DNA from: Legionella clemsonensis
Lineage (GTDB): Bacteria; Pseudomonadota; Gammaproteobacteria; Legionellales; Legionellaceae
Direction: 5' to 3'
Assembly: GCF_002240035.1 (NCBI RefSeq)
Contig: NZ_CP016397.1
Coordinates: forward strand, 2,870,001-2,934,000
Length of the DNA: 64,000 bases
A model generated the notes under the pieces. That model had not been told where the DNA came from, searched no databases, and saw only the letters and a program-made list of their open reading frames with translations. The translations under genes were made by a program, and so were the position numbers. Shown in pieces: positions 46,457 to 54,381 of this stretch (the stretch's first letter is position 1; every line of letters starts with the position of its first letter).

Positions 46457-47181
46457 ACACGCGTATCCTTGTGTTAAGTTGTGAACATGCGGTGAATACC
46501 GTTCCTGCAGCTTATCAAAAATATTTTATTGATCATGAAGCGTTGTTGAATACGCATCGTGGAATAGATTTTGGTGCCCTTGCGATTGCCAGACACTTAA
46601 GCAAGGCATTTGATTGTGATTTGGTACAAGCCAAAGCGACCCGATTGCTTATCGACTGCAATCGTCGCTTAACTAATCCAGCCTGTTTTTCAGAGATAAC
46701 CGCGGGATTACCTAAAGCAGAAAAGCAAGCCATCATTGAAGAATACTATCTACCTTTTCGCGAACATGTAATTAGCATCATTAGCAATTATATTGCCTTA
46801 GGTTATGAGGTGTGGCATTTTTCTATTCATAGCTTTACACCCGTTATGAATGATTTGCCGCGTAATGCCGACATTGGTTTTCTTTATGACCCTAAACGAA
46901 TCAAAGAAAGAATGTTGGCACGAGCATGGCAATCAATCCTTAAAGCCGAGACAGATCAGTTCCGTGTGCGCCTTAATTACCCCTATCTCGGAATTACCGA
47001 TGGCTTCACAAGCTTTCTCCGCAAACAATTTGATGGAGCGATGTATGTAGGTTTGGAGGTTGAAAACAACCAAGCTCTAATGGGCAATGATCACTCTCTA
47101 ATGCAAGTGGCTGAAGCATTAGTTTTAACGCTTAGACCCTTACTGGCTACTCCATACAATGTGCTATCTGCCTACAAATAG
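46453..47181 (+). CDS. N-formylglutamate amidohydrolase-like protein
   Basis: This 242-residue protein has LSCEHAVNTVPAAY at its start, THRGIDFGALAIARHL near residue 32, DCNRRL near residue 74 and a late YVGLEVENNQ segment, all features of the HutG/FGase family of zinc amidohydrolases. It overlaps the GCS2 gene by 4 bases (ATGA) and ends the operon. In this setting it more likely trims an amide of the operon's product than takes part in histidine breakdown, as no hut genes are near. Confidence 0.83.
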   Translation: MNTRILVLSCEHAVNTVPAAYQKYFIDHEALLNTHRGIDFGALAIARHLSKAFDCDLVQAKATRLLIDCNRRLTNPACFSEITAGLPKAEKQAIIEEYYLPFREHVISIISNYIALGYEVWHFSIHSFTPVMNDLPRNADIGFLYDPKRIKERMLARAWQSILKAETDQFRVRLNYPYLGITDGFTSFLRKQFDGAMYVGLEVENNQALMGNDHSLMQVAEALVLTLRPLLATPYNVLSAYK

Positions 47182-47204
47182 TTAACCAGTCCCTCCTTAA
47201 AATT

Positions 47205-47336
47205 CAGTATCGGCAGTAGCTTGTTGCCAGATGCCTTTTATAACCTTCGAAGCACATGGATGTGCTTCGAGAGCGCCAGGAAGGCTTCATGCGTTTACAA
47301 AAGGCATCTCGCAACAAGCCATTGCCGCTATCGGTG
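47205..47336. repeat. Large imperfect inverted repeat
   Basis: TAGCTTGTTGCCAGATGCC (47217-47235) matches the reverse complement of 47302-47320 with two mismatches, and the pairing extends outward through TATCGG-type ends. Between the arms lies a second hairpin, CGAAGCACATGGATGTGCTTCG. No open frame is present. It could be a non-autonomous mobile element or a strong terminator region between the two convergent operons. Confidence 0.6.
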
Positions 47337-47360
47337 GAAATAAGCGAAAATTCCTGTAGC

Positions 47361-48875
47361 TTAACGTTTTCGCTTAACACCTAGAGCAGACATAACCGCA
47401 CGCATCAGATCACGCATAATTTGTCTTATTATTTGACGAAATAATGTGTTTTTAGTAATTTGTTCAACCACTGAAGGCTCTTCTTTTGTCTTTTTAGTTT
47501 TTGCCTGGGCAGGTGATACTTGCTGATTACTGATAGCAGTCCTGGTGGCTAAAATTTCCTTTGCTGAATGTGGTTCTTGCCGTTGTTCGTATTTTGGCAG
47601 CAAGGTCGAGGTTGTAATGGCCTGATTTAACTCTTGTTCATTAAGCACTCCCATACGCGACTCTGGTGCTCGCACCAGACACTCAATCAATGGCGTTGGT
47701 TGACCCTCTGCATCTAAGGCACTTACCAAAGCTTCTCCTATTGCCAGAGAAGTTAATATCTGTTCTGTTTGGTAGTATTTAGATGGAGGAAAATTTTGTG
47801 CTACCAGTTTCATTGCTTTGCGATCTTTTGCGGTAAATGCACGCAAAGCATGTTGAATTTTTAAGCCTAGCTGACTTAACACTGAATCCGGCACATCATT
47901 GGGTGTTTGTGTGCAAAAAATTAAACCAATACCCTTTGAACGAATTAATTTAACCATCGTATTCAATAAATTGAGCAAGGCTTTGCTGGCATTACTAAAG
48001 ATTAAGTGCGCTTCGTCAATGAATAACACTAGTTTTGGTTTGGGTGGGTCTCCTAATTCCGGCATCAAACGATAAACATCCGATAGTAATTTAAGCATGA
48101 ATGTGGAGAATAGCTTGGGCTTATCTTGCATGTCACTTAGACGTAGTATAGAAATTATTCCCATACCCTCTGAGTTGGTGCGCACCAGATCCAATACATT
48201 AAACGAAGGTTCACCAAAAAATTGACTACCTCCTTGGGCTTCAAGTTCAATAATTTTACGTACAATAGTACCTACTGAAGCGCTTGCCACCCCACCAAAC
48301 TGGCCTTCTATCTCTTCTTTACCCGCATCAGTTTGCACAAACTGCAATAGAGACTTCATGTCAGCCAAATCAATTAAGGGTAAATTTTTGCTTTTTGCAT
48401 ATTCAAAAAGAATAGTAATAACACCCTCTTGTGTTTCATTTAAGTCCAACATTCGTGAAAAAAGAAGTGGACCAAACTCTGTGACGGTAGAACGTAAGGG
48501 AACTCCCTCATGTGAATCACTTAAAGTGAGCATTTCCACTGGGAAGGCGCGCGGTGTATAAGTCAGATTGAGTGATTGACTGCGCGCGATCAGCGTATCA
48601 GTGGCTTCACCAGGTACAGCTAATCCTGAAACATCCCCTTTAATATCCATAACCAGACTAGGCACACCCGCTAAAGACAACTGCTCACTCAAAACTTGCA
48701 TGGTTTTGGTTTTACCACTACCCGTGGCACCTGCAATTAAACCATGGCGGTTCAGTGATTTGAGCACTAAATTAACGGGCGCATCGGGGAGTAAATGCTC
48801 ATCCACTAAGATGCCACCTAACTGCAACATAGGGAGCCCAGAAGCCCGATAAGGAGCAATTAAATCTTCATACAT
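47361..48875 (-). CDS. HerA-like ATPase (DUF853 family)
   Basis: The 504-residue protein from the Met at 48875 (MYEDLIAPYR) has Walker A GATGSGKT near residue 48, Walker B LVLFIDEAH, and a C-terminal basic tail (ALGVKRKR). It is related to Escherichia coli YjgR and to archaeal HerA hexameric DNA translocases. Its cell role is not settled. The open frame extends 32 codons further upstream, including another ATG at 48890. None of these has a strong ribosome site, so the start is uncertain. Confidence 0.85.
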   Translation of the reverse strand: MYEDLIAPYRASGLPMLQLGGILVDEHLLPDAPVNLVLKSLNRHGLIAGATGSGKTKTMQVLSEQLSLAGVPSLVMDIKGDVSGLAVPGEATDTLIARSQSLNLTYTPRAFPVEMLTLSDSHEGVPLRSTVTEFGPLLFSRMLDLNETQEGVITILFEYAKSKNLPLIDLADMKSLLQFVQTDAGKEEIEGQFGGVASASVGTIVRKIIELEAQGGSQFFGEPSFNVLDLVRTNSEGMGIISILRLSDMQDKPKLFSTFMLKLLSDVYRLMPELGDPPKPKLVLFIDEAHLIFSNASKALLNLLNTMVKLIRSKGIGLIFCTQTPNDVPDSVLSQLGLKIQHALRAFTAKDRKAMKLVAQNFPPSKYYQTEQILTSLAIGEALVSALDAEGQPTPLIECLVRAPESRMGVLNEQELNQAITTSTLLPKYEQRQEPHSAKEILATRTAISNQQVSPAQAKTKKTKEEPSVVEQITKNTLFRQIIRQIMRDLMRAVMSALGVKRKR

Positions 48876-49056
48876 AAAAATAACATCCATGTTAGGGAGG
48901 GATAACTTGATTATAGTGAAGTACTCACAAAATTTACATGGGTATTTAATGTAACATTGCGTAATGAGCACTCACCGGAAACGATCATCCAATCATTTAA
49001 GATTCGTTTCTTATAAAATTTATCGACCACTATACCATCTCAAAATTAAGAGTAAC

Positions 49057-49476
49057 TTAAGAGGGATTTTGACATTCCGGACAAAAACCATAAATATTTA
49101 ACGCATGGTCAGTCATTTTGAAATTTGCTTGTGTTGCAATCATTTGCTGACGCTGTTCAATAATTTCGTCAATAAATTCTTCAACCTTTCCGCATTTAAT
49201 ACAAACCAGGTGATCATGATGTTCGCCTTGACTAAGCTCGAATACAGAATGTCCACCTTCAAAATTATGGCGATTCACAAGGCCCGCTGCTTCAAATTGT
49301 GTTAAAACGCGGTACACTGTTGCTAATCCCACATCTTCCCCCATTTCTAATAATGCTTTATATACACCTTCAGCACTTAAATGATGATCACGGGACTGCT
49401 CTAAAATTTGTAAAACTTTCAAGCGGGGCATTGTAATTTTTAATCCAGCCTCTTTTAGCTGTTGACTCTCTTCCAC
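49057..49476 (-). CDS. fur: Ferric uptake regulator Fur
   Basis: The 139-residue repressor has the winged-helix N-terminus (LKITMPRLKVLQILE, then LATVYRVLTQFEAAGLV), the His-rich metal site GEHHDHLVCIKC (Cys92, Cys95) and the C-terminal pair CPEC (Cys132, Cys135). Fur with ferrous iron represses iron-uptake genes. It is divergent from bamE, a conserved arrangement in gammaproteobacteria. A Fur box in the shared region was not recognised. Confidence 0.96.
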   Translation of the reverse strand: MEESQQLKEAGLKITMPRLKVLQILEQSRDHHLSAEGVYKALLEMGEDVGLATVYRVLTQFEAAGLVNRHNFEGGHSVFELSQGEHHDHLVCIKCGKVEEFIDEIIEQRQQMIATQANFKMTDHALNIYGFCPECQNPS

Positions 49477-49746
49477 ACAATATTCCTCAATGACTATTCA
49501 CCTTTTCCAGGACCAGATAAATGCAGCTAATTTTGAGCACAAAAACCTCTCTTTCGCCTACTTGCTGAGCTTTAGGTGCAGCATTCCTATAATCTCGTAT
49601 CACTATCTATGACATTCGCGTATAAAGCGCGGAATGAGAGCATTTTGCCTTTAGTTTGCGCTATTAGCTGCGTTTACCCTGTCTCAAGTGTGAATTCTAT
49701 GACTGACATGGTATTATGGCCAAATTTTTCGAAACAGGCAAAAAAA

Positions 49747-50070
49747 ATGCGAATTAAAATTGTTCTCATCACGGTCATAACTATAATGTTATCTTTTAGT
49801 TTAACCAATTGTATTTCTTATGATTATGCAAGACGTATTGTGCAACAAGGTAATTTGTTACCTCAATCCAAGATTGAACGTCTAAAGTTAGGCATGAGTA
49901 AAAATGACGTCGCTATTTTAATGGGTACGAGTTTATTAAGTCCTACGTTTAATAACGAGCGTTGGGATTATGCTTATACCTGGCGTAGAGGAGCAGGCCC
50001 TTTAACTGTGCGGTACTTAAGCTTGTATTTTTCTCATAACCGACTTGTTAAAATTGAACATAAGCCTTAA
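49747..50070 (+). CDS. bamE: Outer membrane assembly lipoprotein BamE (SmpA/OmlA)
   Basis: The 107-residue lipoprotein has a signal with lipobox SLTNC and then the SmpA/OmlA core: GNLLPQSKIERLKLGMSKNDV, ILMGTSLL and WDYAYTWRRG. BamE is part of the beta-barrel assembly complex. I chose the ATG at 49747, which starts the signal segment. The open frame extends about 57 codons upstream without a ribosome site. A TATAAT at 49588 may belong to its promoter. Confidence 0.92.
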   Translation: MRIKIVLITVITIMLSFSLTNCISYDYARRIVQQGNLLPQSKIERLKLGMSKNDVAILMGTSLLSPTFNNERWDYAYTWRRGAGPLTVRYLSLYFSHNRLVKIEHKP

Positions 50071-50299
50071 CCCGGTTGGTGTTGGATTATTTCATTTCGG
50101 AGCAAATAATATTTCCTTGCACGCCGAATAATTTAATTGTTGACACCCTGTGGCTTGTCTACAGAATTCAGCGATGTGAAGAGATTTCTGGATCCCGCGG
50201 ACAAGCCCTGAGAGATGGTCACAAAACGAATGAGTAATTGATTGTTGAGTACGATAGTTTATAGACTGCCTACGTACTGCGCTTTACGATTTCGCAAAA

Positions 50300-50575
50300 C
50301 TACTTTTCTTTTGTCTTAGCCCGCAATCTTCGTTTCTCTTTGGGATCAAAAGAAAGAGGCCGATAAATTTCTATGCGATCACCCGGTTTTAATACGGTGT
50401 CCAGCGTTTTCTGTTGGGCAAAAATTCCCACTGGGAAATTTTTTATTTCAGGATGAGCAGTGAGTAAATTCGACTCCTGCAATGCATCGCCAATAGTAGA
50501 TCCTGGCTGAAGATTCAATTCCAGATGAATAGTTGAACCTTCTTCAGGAATATAAATTATCTCAACCTTGACCAT
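50300..50575 (-). CDS. rnfH: RnfH family ubiquitin-like protein
   Basis: This 91-residue protein begins MVKVEIIYIP and shows the UPF0125/RnfH pattern (GSTIGDALQES, then GIFAQQKTLDTVLKPGDRIE, YRPL and the conserved DPKEKRRLRA at the end). Its function is not known; the fold is ubiquitin-like. It overlaps ratA by 14 bases, the usual ratA-rnfH pairing. Confidence 0.92.
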   Translation of the reverse strand: MVKVEIIYIPEEGSTIHLELNLQPGSTIGDALQESNLLTAHPEIKNFPVGIFAQQKTLDTVLKPGDRIEIYRPLSFDPKEKRRLRAKTKEK

Positions 50576-50996
50576 AGAGAGCCTCGGCACGCTCACAAAA
50601 AGCATCTACCATCTTTTCCGTGACCTGTTCAAATACGGGCCCCAATACCACAGAAAACATCCAACCAGCAAATTCAAACTCTAAATCAAAGGAAATTTTG
50701 CAACCCTCGGGCACTTCATCAAATCGCCAAAACCCCTCAAGGTGCTTAAATGGACCATCAATTAAACGAATTTCTATCATTTTATTGGCTTGCAAACGAT
50801 TACGCGTGGTAAAGGATTTACTCATTCCAGCAGCAACAATGACTAAGGTTGCCTGAACTTCATCCTCATCGCGATGATGCACCATACTTTGTGAGCAATA
50901 GGGTAAAAATTCGGCATATTCCTCTACTTTATTTACTAGACCATACATTTGTTCGCAGGTGAAAGGAACGACTCGCATCTTTTTTACTATGGTCAT
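50562..50996 (-). CDS. ratA: RatA/START-domain protein
   Basis: The 144-residue protein from MTIVKKMRVVPF has the coenzyme Q-binding/START pattern: FTCEQMYGLVNKVEEYAEFL, FLPYC, then GPFKHLEGFWRF and SFDLEFEFAG. RatA in Escherichia coli has been described as an inhibitor of 70S assembly and as a ubiquinone-related Coq10 homologue. The start overlaps the esterase stop (ATGA). The longer frame from 51029 is not needed. Confidence 0.92.
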   Translation of the reverse strand: MTIVKKMRVVPFTCEQMYGLVNKVEEYAEFLPYCSQSMVHHRDEDEVQATLVIVAAGMSKSFTTRNRLQANKMIEIRLIDGPFKHLEGFWRFDEVPEGCKISFDLEFEFAGWMFSVVLGPVFEQVTEKMVDAFCERAEALYGQG

Positions 50997-51655
50997 GCCA
51001 AGTTCCCCTTCATCAAATTGGAAAGCCATGTTGAAAGTTCCTTAATTTCCTCCATGCAAATGGAATGCTCCATTGCATAAGTATGCCAGCTCAAGTTTTG
51101 ATACCCCTGTGCCAAAAGCCAGTCAATAGTCATTTTGCTCCAGGCAGGTAAAACAATCGTGTCATACGTCCCAAACCCAAGGAATATAGGCGTACCTTTT
51201 GCAAGAGAAGGCCTACATTCTGAAGCCAGAGGTAGATAAGCTGACAAGGCAATTACTCCTCCTAAAGGATAAGTAAGGTGTAGCGCTGTATGCAGCGCCA
51301 TTGCACCACCTTGAGAAAAACCTGCCAAAAATATTTTGTCTGAAGGCATTCCCTGCTCGGTCTGTGCATGAATAACTTGAAGAATTTCTTCTTCTGAATT
51401 TAAAATTCCTTCTTTATCTTCCCTTGTAGTAAACCTAAGCTCAAAAATATCATACCAGGCACGCATGGCCATGCCACTATTAATGGTTACTGGCCGCACC
51501 GGAGCGTCAAGAAAAACATGACGAATAGGCGTATTGTTTAACATTAACTGATCAGCCAGTCCTGCCATATCAGAAGCATCCGCACCCAGACCATGCATCC
51601 AAATTATGCAAGCCACAGCCTGCTGCTTTGGTTCTTTGATATAACTCTTTAACAC
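50993..51655 (-). CDS. Carboxylesterase of the phospholipase/carboxylesterase family
   Basis: The 220-residue alpha/beta hydrolase has the oxyanion motif MHGLGADASDM, the nucleophile in GFSQGG (Ser114), Asp165 (FGTYDTIV) and His196 (AMEHSI). The family hydrolyses short-chain esters or acyl-protein thioesters. It starts the esterase-ratA-rnfH operon and overlaps ratA by 4 bases. Confidence 0.9.
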   Translation of the reverse strand: MLKSYIKEPKQQAVACIIWMHGLGADASDMAGLADQLMLNNTPIRHVFLDAPVRPVTINSGMAMRAWYDIFELRFTTREDKEGILNSEEEILQVIHAQTEQGMPSDKIFLAGFSQGGAMALHTALHLTYPLGGVIALSAYLPLASECRPSLAKGTPIFLGFGTYDTIVLPAWSKMTIDWLLAQGYQNLSWHTYAMEHSICMEEIKELSTWLSNLMKGNLA

Positions 51656-51806
51656 CTTATCTCCAGCAGAAAAAACCTAAATTATTACTAAAGCATTGAA
51701 CTATAGCAAGGCTAAAATCCTTTATAATGGTAATTCATTAGTCAGTTTAATATTCAATAGATCTGTTGGGCGGTTGAATGAGAGTTCATAAAATACAATA
51801 AGATCT

Positions 51807-51932
51807 CATACTGAGCAAAAGACGAAGGATTGTAAGCAGAAAAATCCTGCTCTTGAATGAAAAGCTCCTTCAAGCGACGAGGTCGCGGTAGTTTTATGCA
51901 AGACAATGGGTGTGAAATTAGCATTGCCCTGA
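51807..51932 (-). repeat. Diverged miniature inverted-repeat element, copy 3 (reverse)
   Basis: Read on the minus strand from 51932 this starts TCAGGGCAATGCTAATTTCA, then CACCCATTGTCTTGCATAAA, followed by CTCCTT-rich and CTGAGT-type segments, a worn version of the copies at 22424 and 39981. The far end is lost. Apart from it and a promoter at 51951, the gap 51656-52011 shows no gene. Confidence 0.55.
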
Positions 51933-51950
51933 AAATTACAATGAATAACC

Positions 51951-51979
51951 TTTTTCACTCAAACTGACTATGTTATAAT
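51951..51979 (+). promoter_or_regulatory. Predicted extended -10 promoter
   Basis: TGTTATAAT (perfect TATAAT at 51974-51979 with TG one base before) with a weak T-rich -35 lies 33 bases before the ATG of the following gene. It was found by eye. Confidence 0.55.
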
Positions 51980-52011
51980 CAAAAAGATCGGGGTACTAAT
52001 TTTTTATATTT

Positions 52012-53364
52012 ATGTTTTTAAAAATTCACGCATTCCTTGCCGCGTTATTCAAACAGCCAGCAGACTATCAAATTAATGAAGTCAATTGGCAGAATATCAC
52101 TTATTGGTATACGCAGAGCGATGAGGAGAGTAAAAACTATCTAGTTCGTGGCTTGGCTTTACATTCGCAAATCAGCGTGGAAACTATCCATACCCATTTG
52201 ACAGCAGGATCCTCACTTGAATTATTTAATAATATGCAACAAGAGGCTCAGGCTGAGGCAAAAATCAGCTTTATGAGACGCGTCCAAAAAAATATGCCCC
52301 AAATCAAAGAGTCTTCTTTGACTTCAGGACAATGGCTGGAGTTGTTACGCCGTTTCACTCGACAGAATACACCTCGTTTAACTGTCTCTTTTCTTACTCA
52401 CCATTTGTCCGAGATTGACCCCTCATTGATCATCCGGAGTAAAACACCACGCCCAATGCGAAAAGCAAAAGAGTTCCGCCATAGTAATAAAGTCCAACCC
52501 CAAGCAAAACGGCGCAAATACAAAGAGGTTGATACTGAGACGAACTGTTTAATTTTGGATGAAAATTCTGAAAATCGAGATTTGCACACAACTTTGGTGC
52601 AACATGGTGTGAGATTAGCCCAATTAGAACCAGCAACACCTGAGAAACCTTATAAAACTGTCTGTCGCACTCCCGGAGGCAGGAAAGCACGTCAACTGTG
52701 GCACCATAAATCAGGAGAAAGAGAACTTACATTTTTTAAGCCCATCACTCCATCTCCCAAAAAAGTAGAATTGACCCGTACCGTGCATGAAGTGACTAAA
52801 AAAATTCCCAGATTACGATTATTTCGTCATACAGAGCCTGTTGGCTTTGTGGCTACTTTAGAAAAAATTGAGCAACGAGAACCAACCCGCCGTATAGGCC
52901 AAAATCAACTTACAGGCACAAGTTGTCAACAGGTTTTTGCAGCCTATAACCCGACTGTTGTTATTGAAAGTCATAGTAAGTATCACTGGTCTCATCTTAT
53001 TGCTCATTATTTTGGTGGTGAGCAAAACATCAAAAACCTTATCGCCGCAACAGCCGCTTCAAATTATAATGTACTGGATATGGTTGAACATTTTATTGCC
53101 AAAAAGCTGATCGATGATAAAGTTGCAGCGATTAATATCCATGTTGAGCCTACCTATAACGATAATGAGGATATTCCGACTGCACTTGTATTTTCTTTGA
53201 CTTGGGAAGAAAATACCTTACTACGAGCGGAAACTATTTGCATTAATCCTCGCTCTCATGAACGGTTTACAAGTGCTACGCTTAAAAGCGTTAATTTTGT
53301 TCGGGAAAAATTTGCAGACTTTGTAGTAGAAGCCGAAACCAATTTAACTTCTCCAAAACTTTGA
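52012..53364 (+). CDS. Predicted non-specific nuclease-like protein with basic nuclear-type segment
   Basis: The protein has 450 residues. The N-terminal 130 are helical. Residues 145-172 are very basic, with AKRRKYKE resembling a nuclear localisation signal. The C-terminal part (about 315-410) has KYHWSHLIAHYFGG (His328), NLIAATAASNYNVLDMVE and a beta hairpin, close to the DNA/RNA non-specific endonuclease fold (GHLIA..FGG...NL..). No signal peptide is seen. The ribosome site is poor. Nuclease and nuclear targeting are inferences. It lacks the classic DRGH wording, having WSH instead. It may be a nucleus-acting effector or a toxin. Confidence 0.7.
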   Translation: MFLKIHAFLAALFKQPADYQINEVNWQNITYWYTQSDEESKNYLVRGLALHSQISVETIHTHLTAGSSLELFNNMQQEAQAEAKISFMRRVQKNMPQIKESSLTSGQWLELLRRFTRQNTPRLTVSFLTHHLSEIDPSLIIRSKTPRPMRKAKEFRHSNKVQPQAKRRKYKEVDTETNCLILDENSENRDLHTTLVQHGVRLAQLEPATPEKPYKTVCRTPGGRKARQLWHHKSGERELTFFKPITPSPKKVELTRTVHEVTKKIPRLRLFRHTEPVGFVATLEKIEQREPTRRIGQNQLTGTSCQQVFAAYNPTVVIESHSKYHWSHLIAHYFGGEQNIKNLIAATAASNYNVLDMVEHFIAKKLIDDKVAAINIHVEPTYNDNEDIPTALVFSLTWEENTLLRAETICINPRSHERFTSATLKSVNFVREKFADFVVEAETNLTSPKL

Positions 53365-53377
53365 TAGCGGTTTTCCA

Positions 53378-53406
53378 TTGAATTTCTTATACTTGATTTT
53401 TTATAC
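53378..53406 (+). promoter_or_regulatory. Predicted promoter of the lptM-dapF operon
   Basis: TTGAAT and TTATAC are 17 bases apart, 13 bases before the lptM start. Only the -35 is good. Confidence 0.4.
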
Positions 53407-53419
53407 ACGATAATTAGAA

Positions 53420-53539
53420 ATGCGTGCATTCGTATTAATTTGTATTACTGTATTGATTTTATCAGCATGTGGACAAAAAGGACCGCTTTATTTACCGGCG
53501 TCTAAATCACCACAAAAGCCAAATACGATGACAAAGTGA
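53420..53539 (+). CDS. lptM: Small LptM-like lipoprotein
   Basis: This 39-residue lipoprotein has a short signal, the lipobox SAC and the CGQKGPLYLP sequence that marks the LptM/YifL family, which binds the LptD-LptE complex. It sits directly before dapF, as in other gammaproteobacteria. It is too short for many gene callers. Confidence 0.9.
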   Translation: MRAFVLICITVLILSACGQKGPLYLPASKSPQKPNTMTK

Positions 53540-53547
53540 GTTGGAAA

Positions 53548-54381
53548 ATGACCATCCGATTTACCAAAATGCATGGCTTAGGCAATGATTTCATTGTTAT
53601 TGATGCCATCCGTCAATCCGTCAATTTGCCGCCAGCAACCATTGCAGAACTTGCCCGACGCGATACAGGGATTGGGTTTGATCAATGTTTGATTGTTGAG
53701 CCTGCTAAAGACGAGCTGGCAGACTTTTTTTATCGCATTTTTAATGCCAACGGGCAAGAGGTAGGGCAATGCGGAAATGGGGCGCGTTGTCTTGCACGCT
53801 TTCTCGCTCATTATAAATTAACCGCTAAAAAACTTATATCGGTAGCCACTTGTACGACCAAAATGCAGCTACAAATTAATGAAGATGAATCCGTTACCGT
53901 AGACATGGGAGTTCCTGAGCTTACTCCGCAAAAAATTCCATTCAATGCGACAAATTATTCTGCAAGTTATCAATTACCTTTAAAAGATGGCTCTTTTCAT
54001 GCGATACATGCTCTTAGTGTGGGCAATCCTCATGCGGTAAGTGTGGTCGAAAATCTTGATAGCGTGAATGTGATAACGCTTGGCAAGGAAATTAGTGAGC
54101 ATGTCTTGTTCCCCCAACAAACGAATGCAGGATTTATGCAAATTGTTAATCATCATCAACTGCGTTTGCGCGTTTATGAGCGAGGATGTGGGGAAACACG
54201 AGCCTGTGGTAGCGGTGCTGTTGCAGCTGCAGCTGTTGGCCGACTTTACTATAATTTGGCTTCCACCATTGAAGTTGCTCTTCCTGGAGGAGAGTTAATT
54301 GTTGAATGGCCAGACATCCATCAATCCATCTACTTGAGAGGCCCTGCCAGTTTTGTCTATGAAGGGGTATTGATGGCATGA
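53548..54381 (+). CDS. dapF: Diaminopimelate epimerase
   Basis: DapF converts LL- to meso-diaminopimelate for lysine and peptidoglycan. The 277 residues have FTKMHGLGNDF at the start, Cys75 in GQCGNGARC and Cys220 in GETRACGSG, the two active-site cysteines. I chose the ATG at 53548. A GTG at 53536 overlaps lptM. It overlaps trkA by 4 bases (ATGA). Confidence 0.97.
   Translation: MTIRFTKMHGLGNDFIVIDAIRQSVNLPPATIAELARRDTGIGFDQCLIVEPAKDELADFFYRIFNANGQEVGQCGNGARCLARFLAHYKLTAKKLISVATCTTKMQLQINEDESVTVDMGVPELTPQKIPFNATNYSASYQLPLKDGSFHAIHALSVGNPHAVSVVENLDSVNVITLGKEISEHVLFPQQTNAGFMQIVNHHQLRLRVYERGCGETRACGSGAVAAAAVGRLYYNLASTIEVALPGGELIVEWPDIHQSIYLRGPASFVYEGVLMA

Noticed and set aside
50152-50207. Inverted arms GGCTTGTC and GACAAGCC around a 40-base spacer after bamE
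   Set aside because: The arms are only 8 bp and the spacer is long. It may be a worn repeat remnant but cannot be told from chance.
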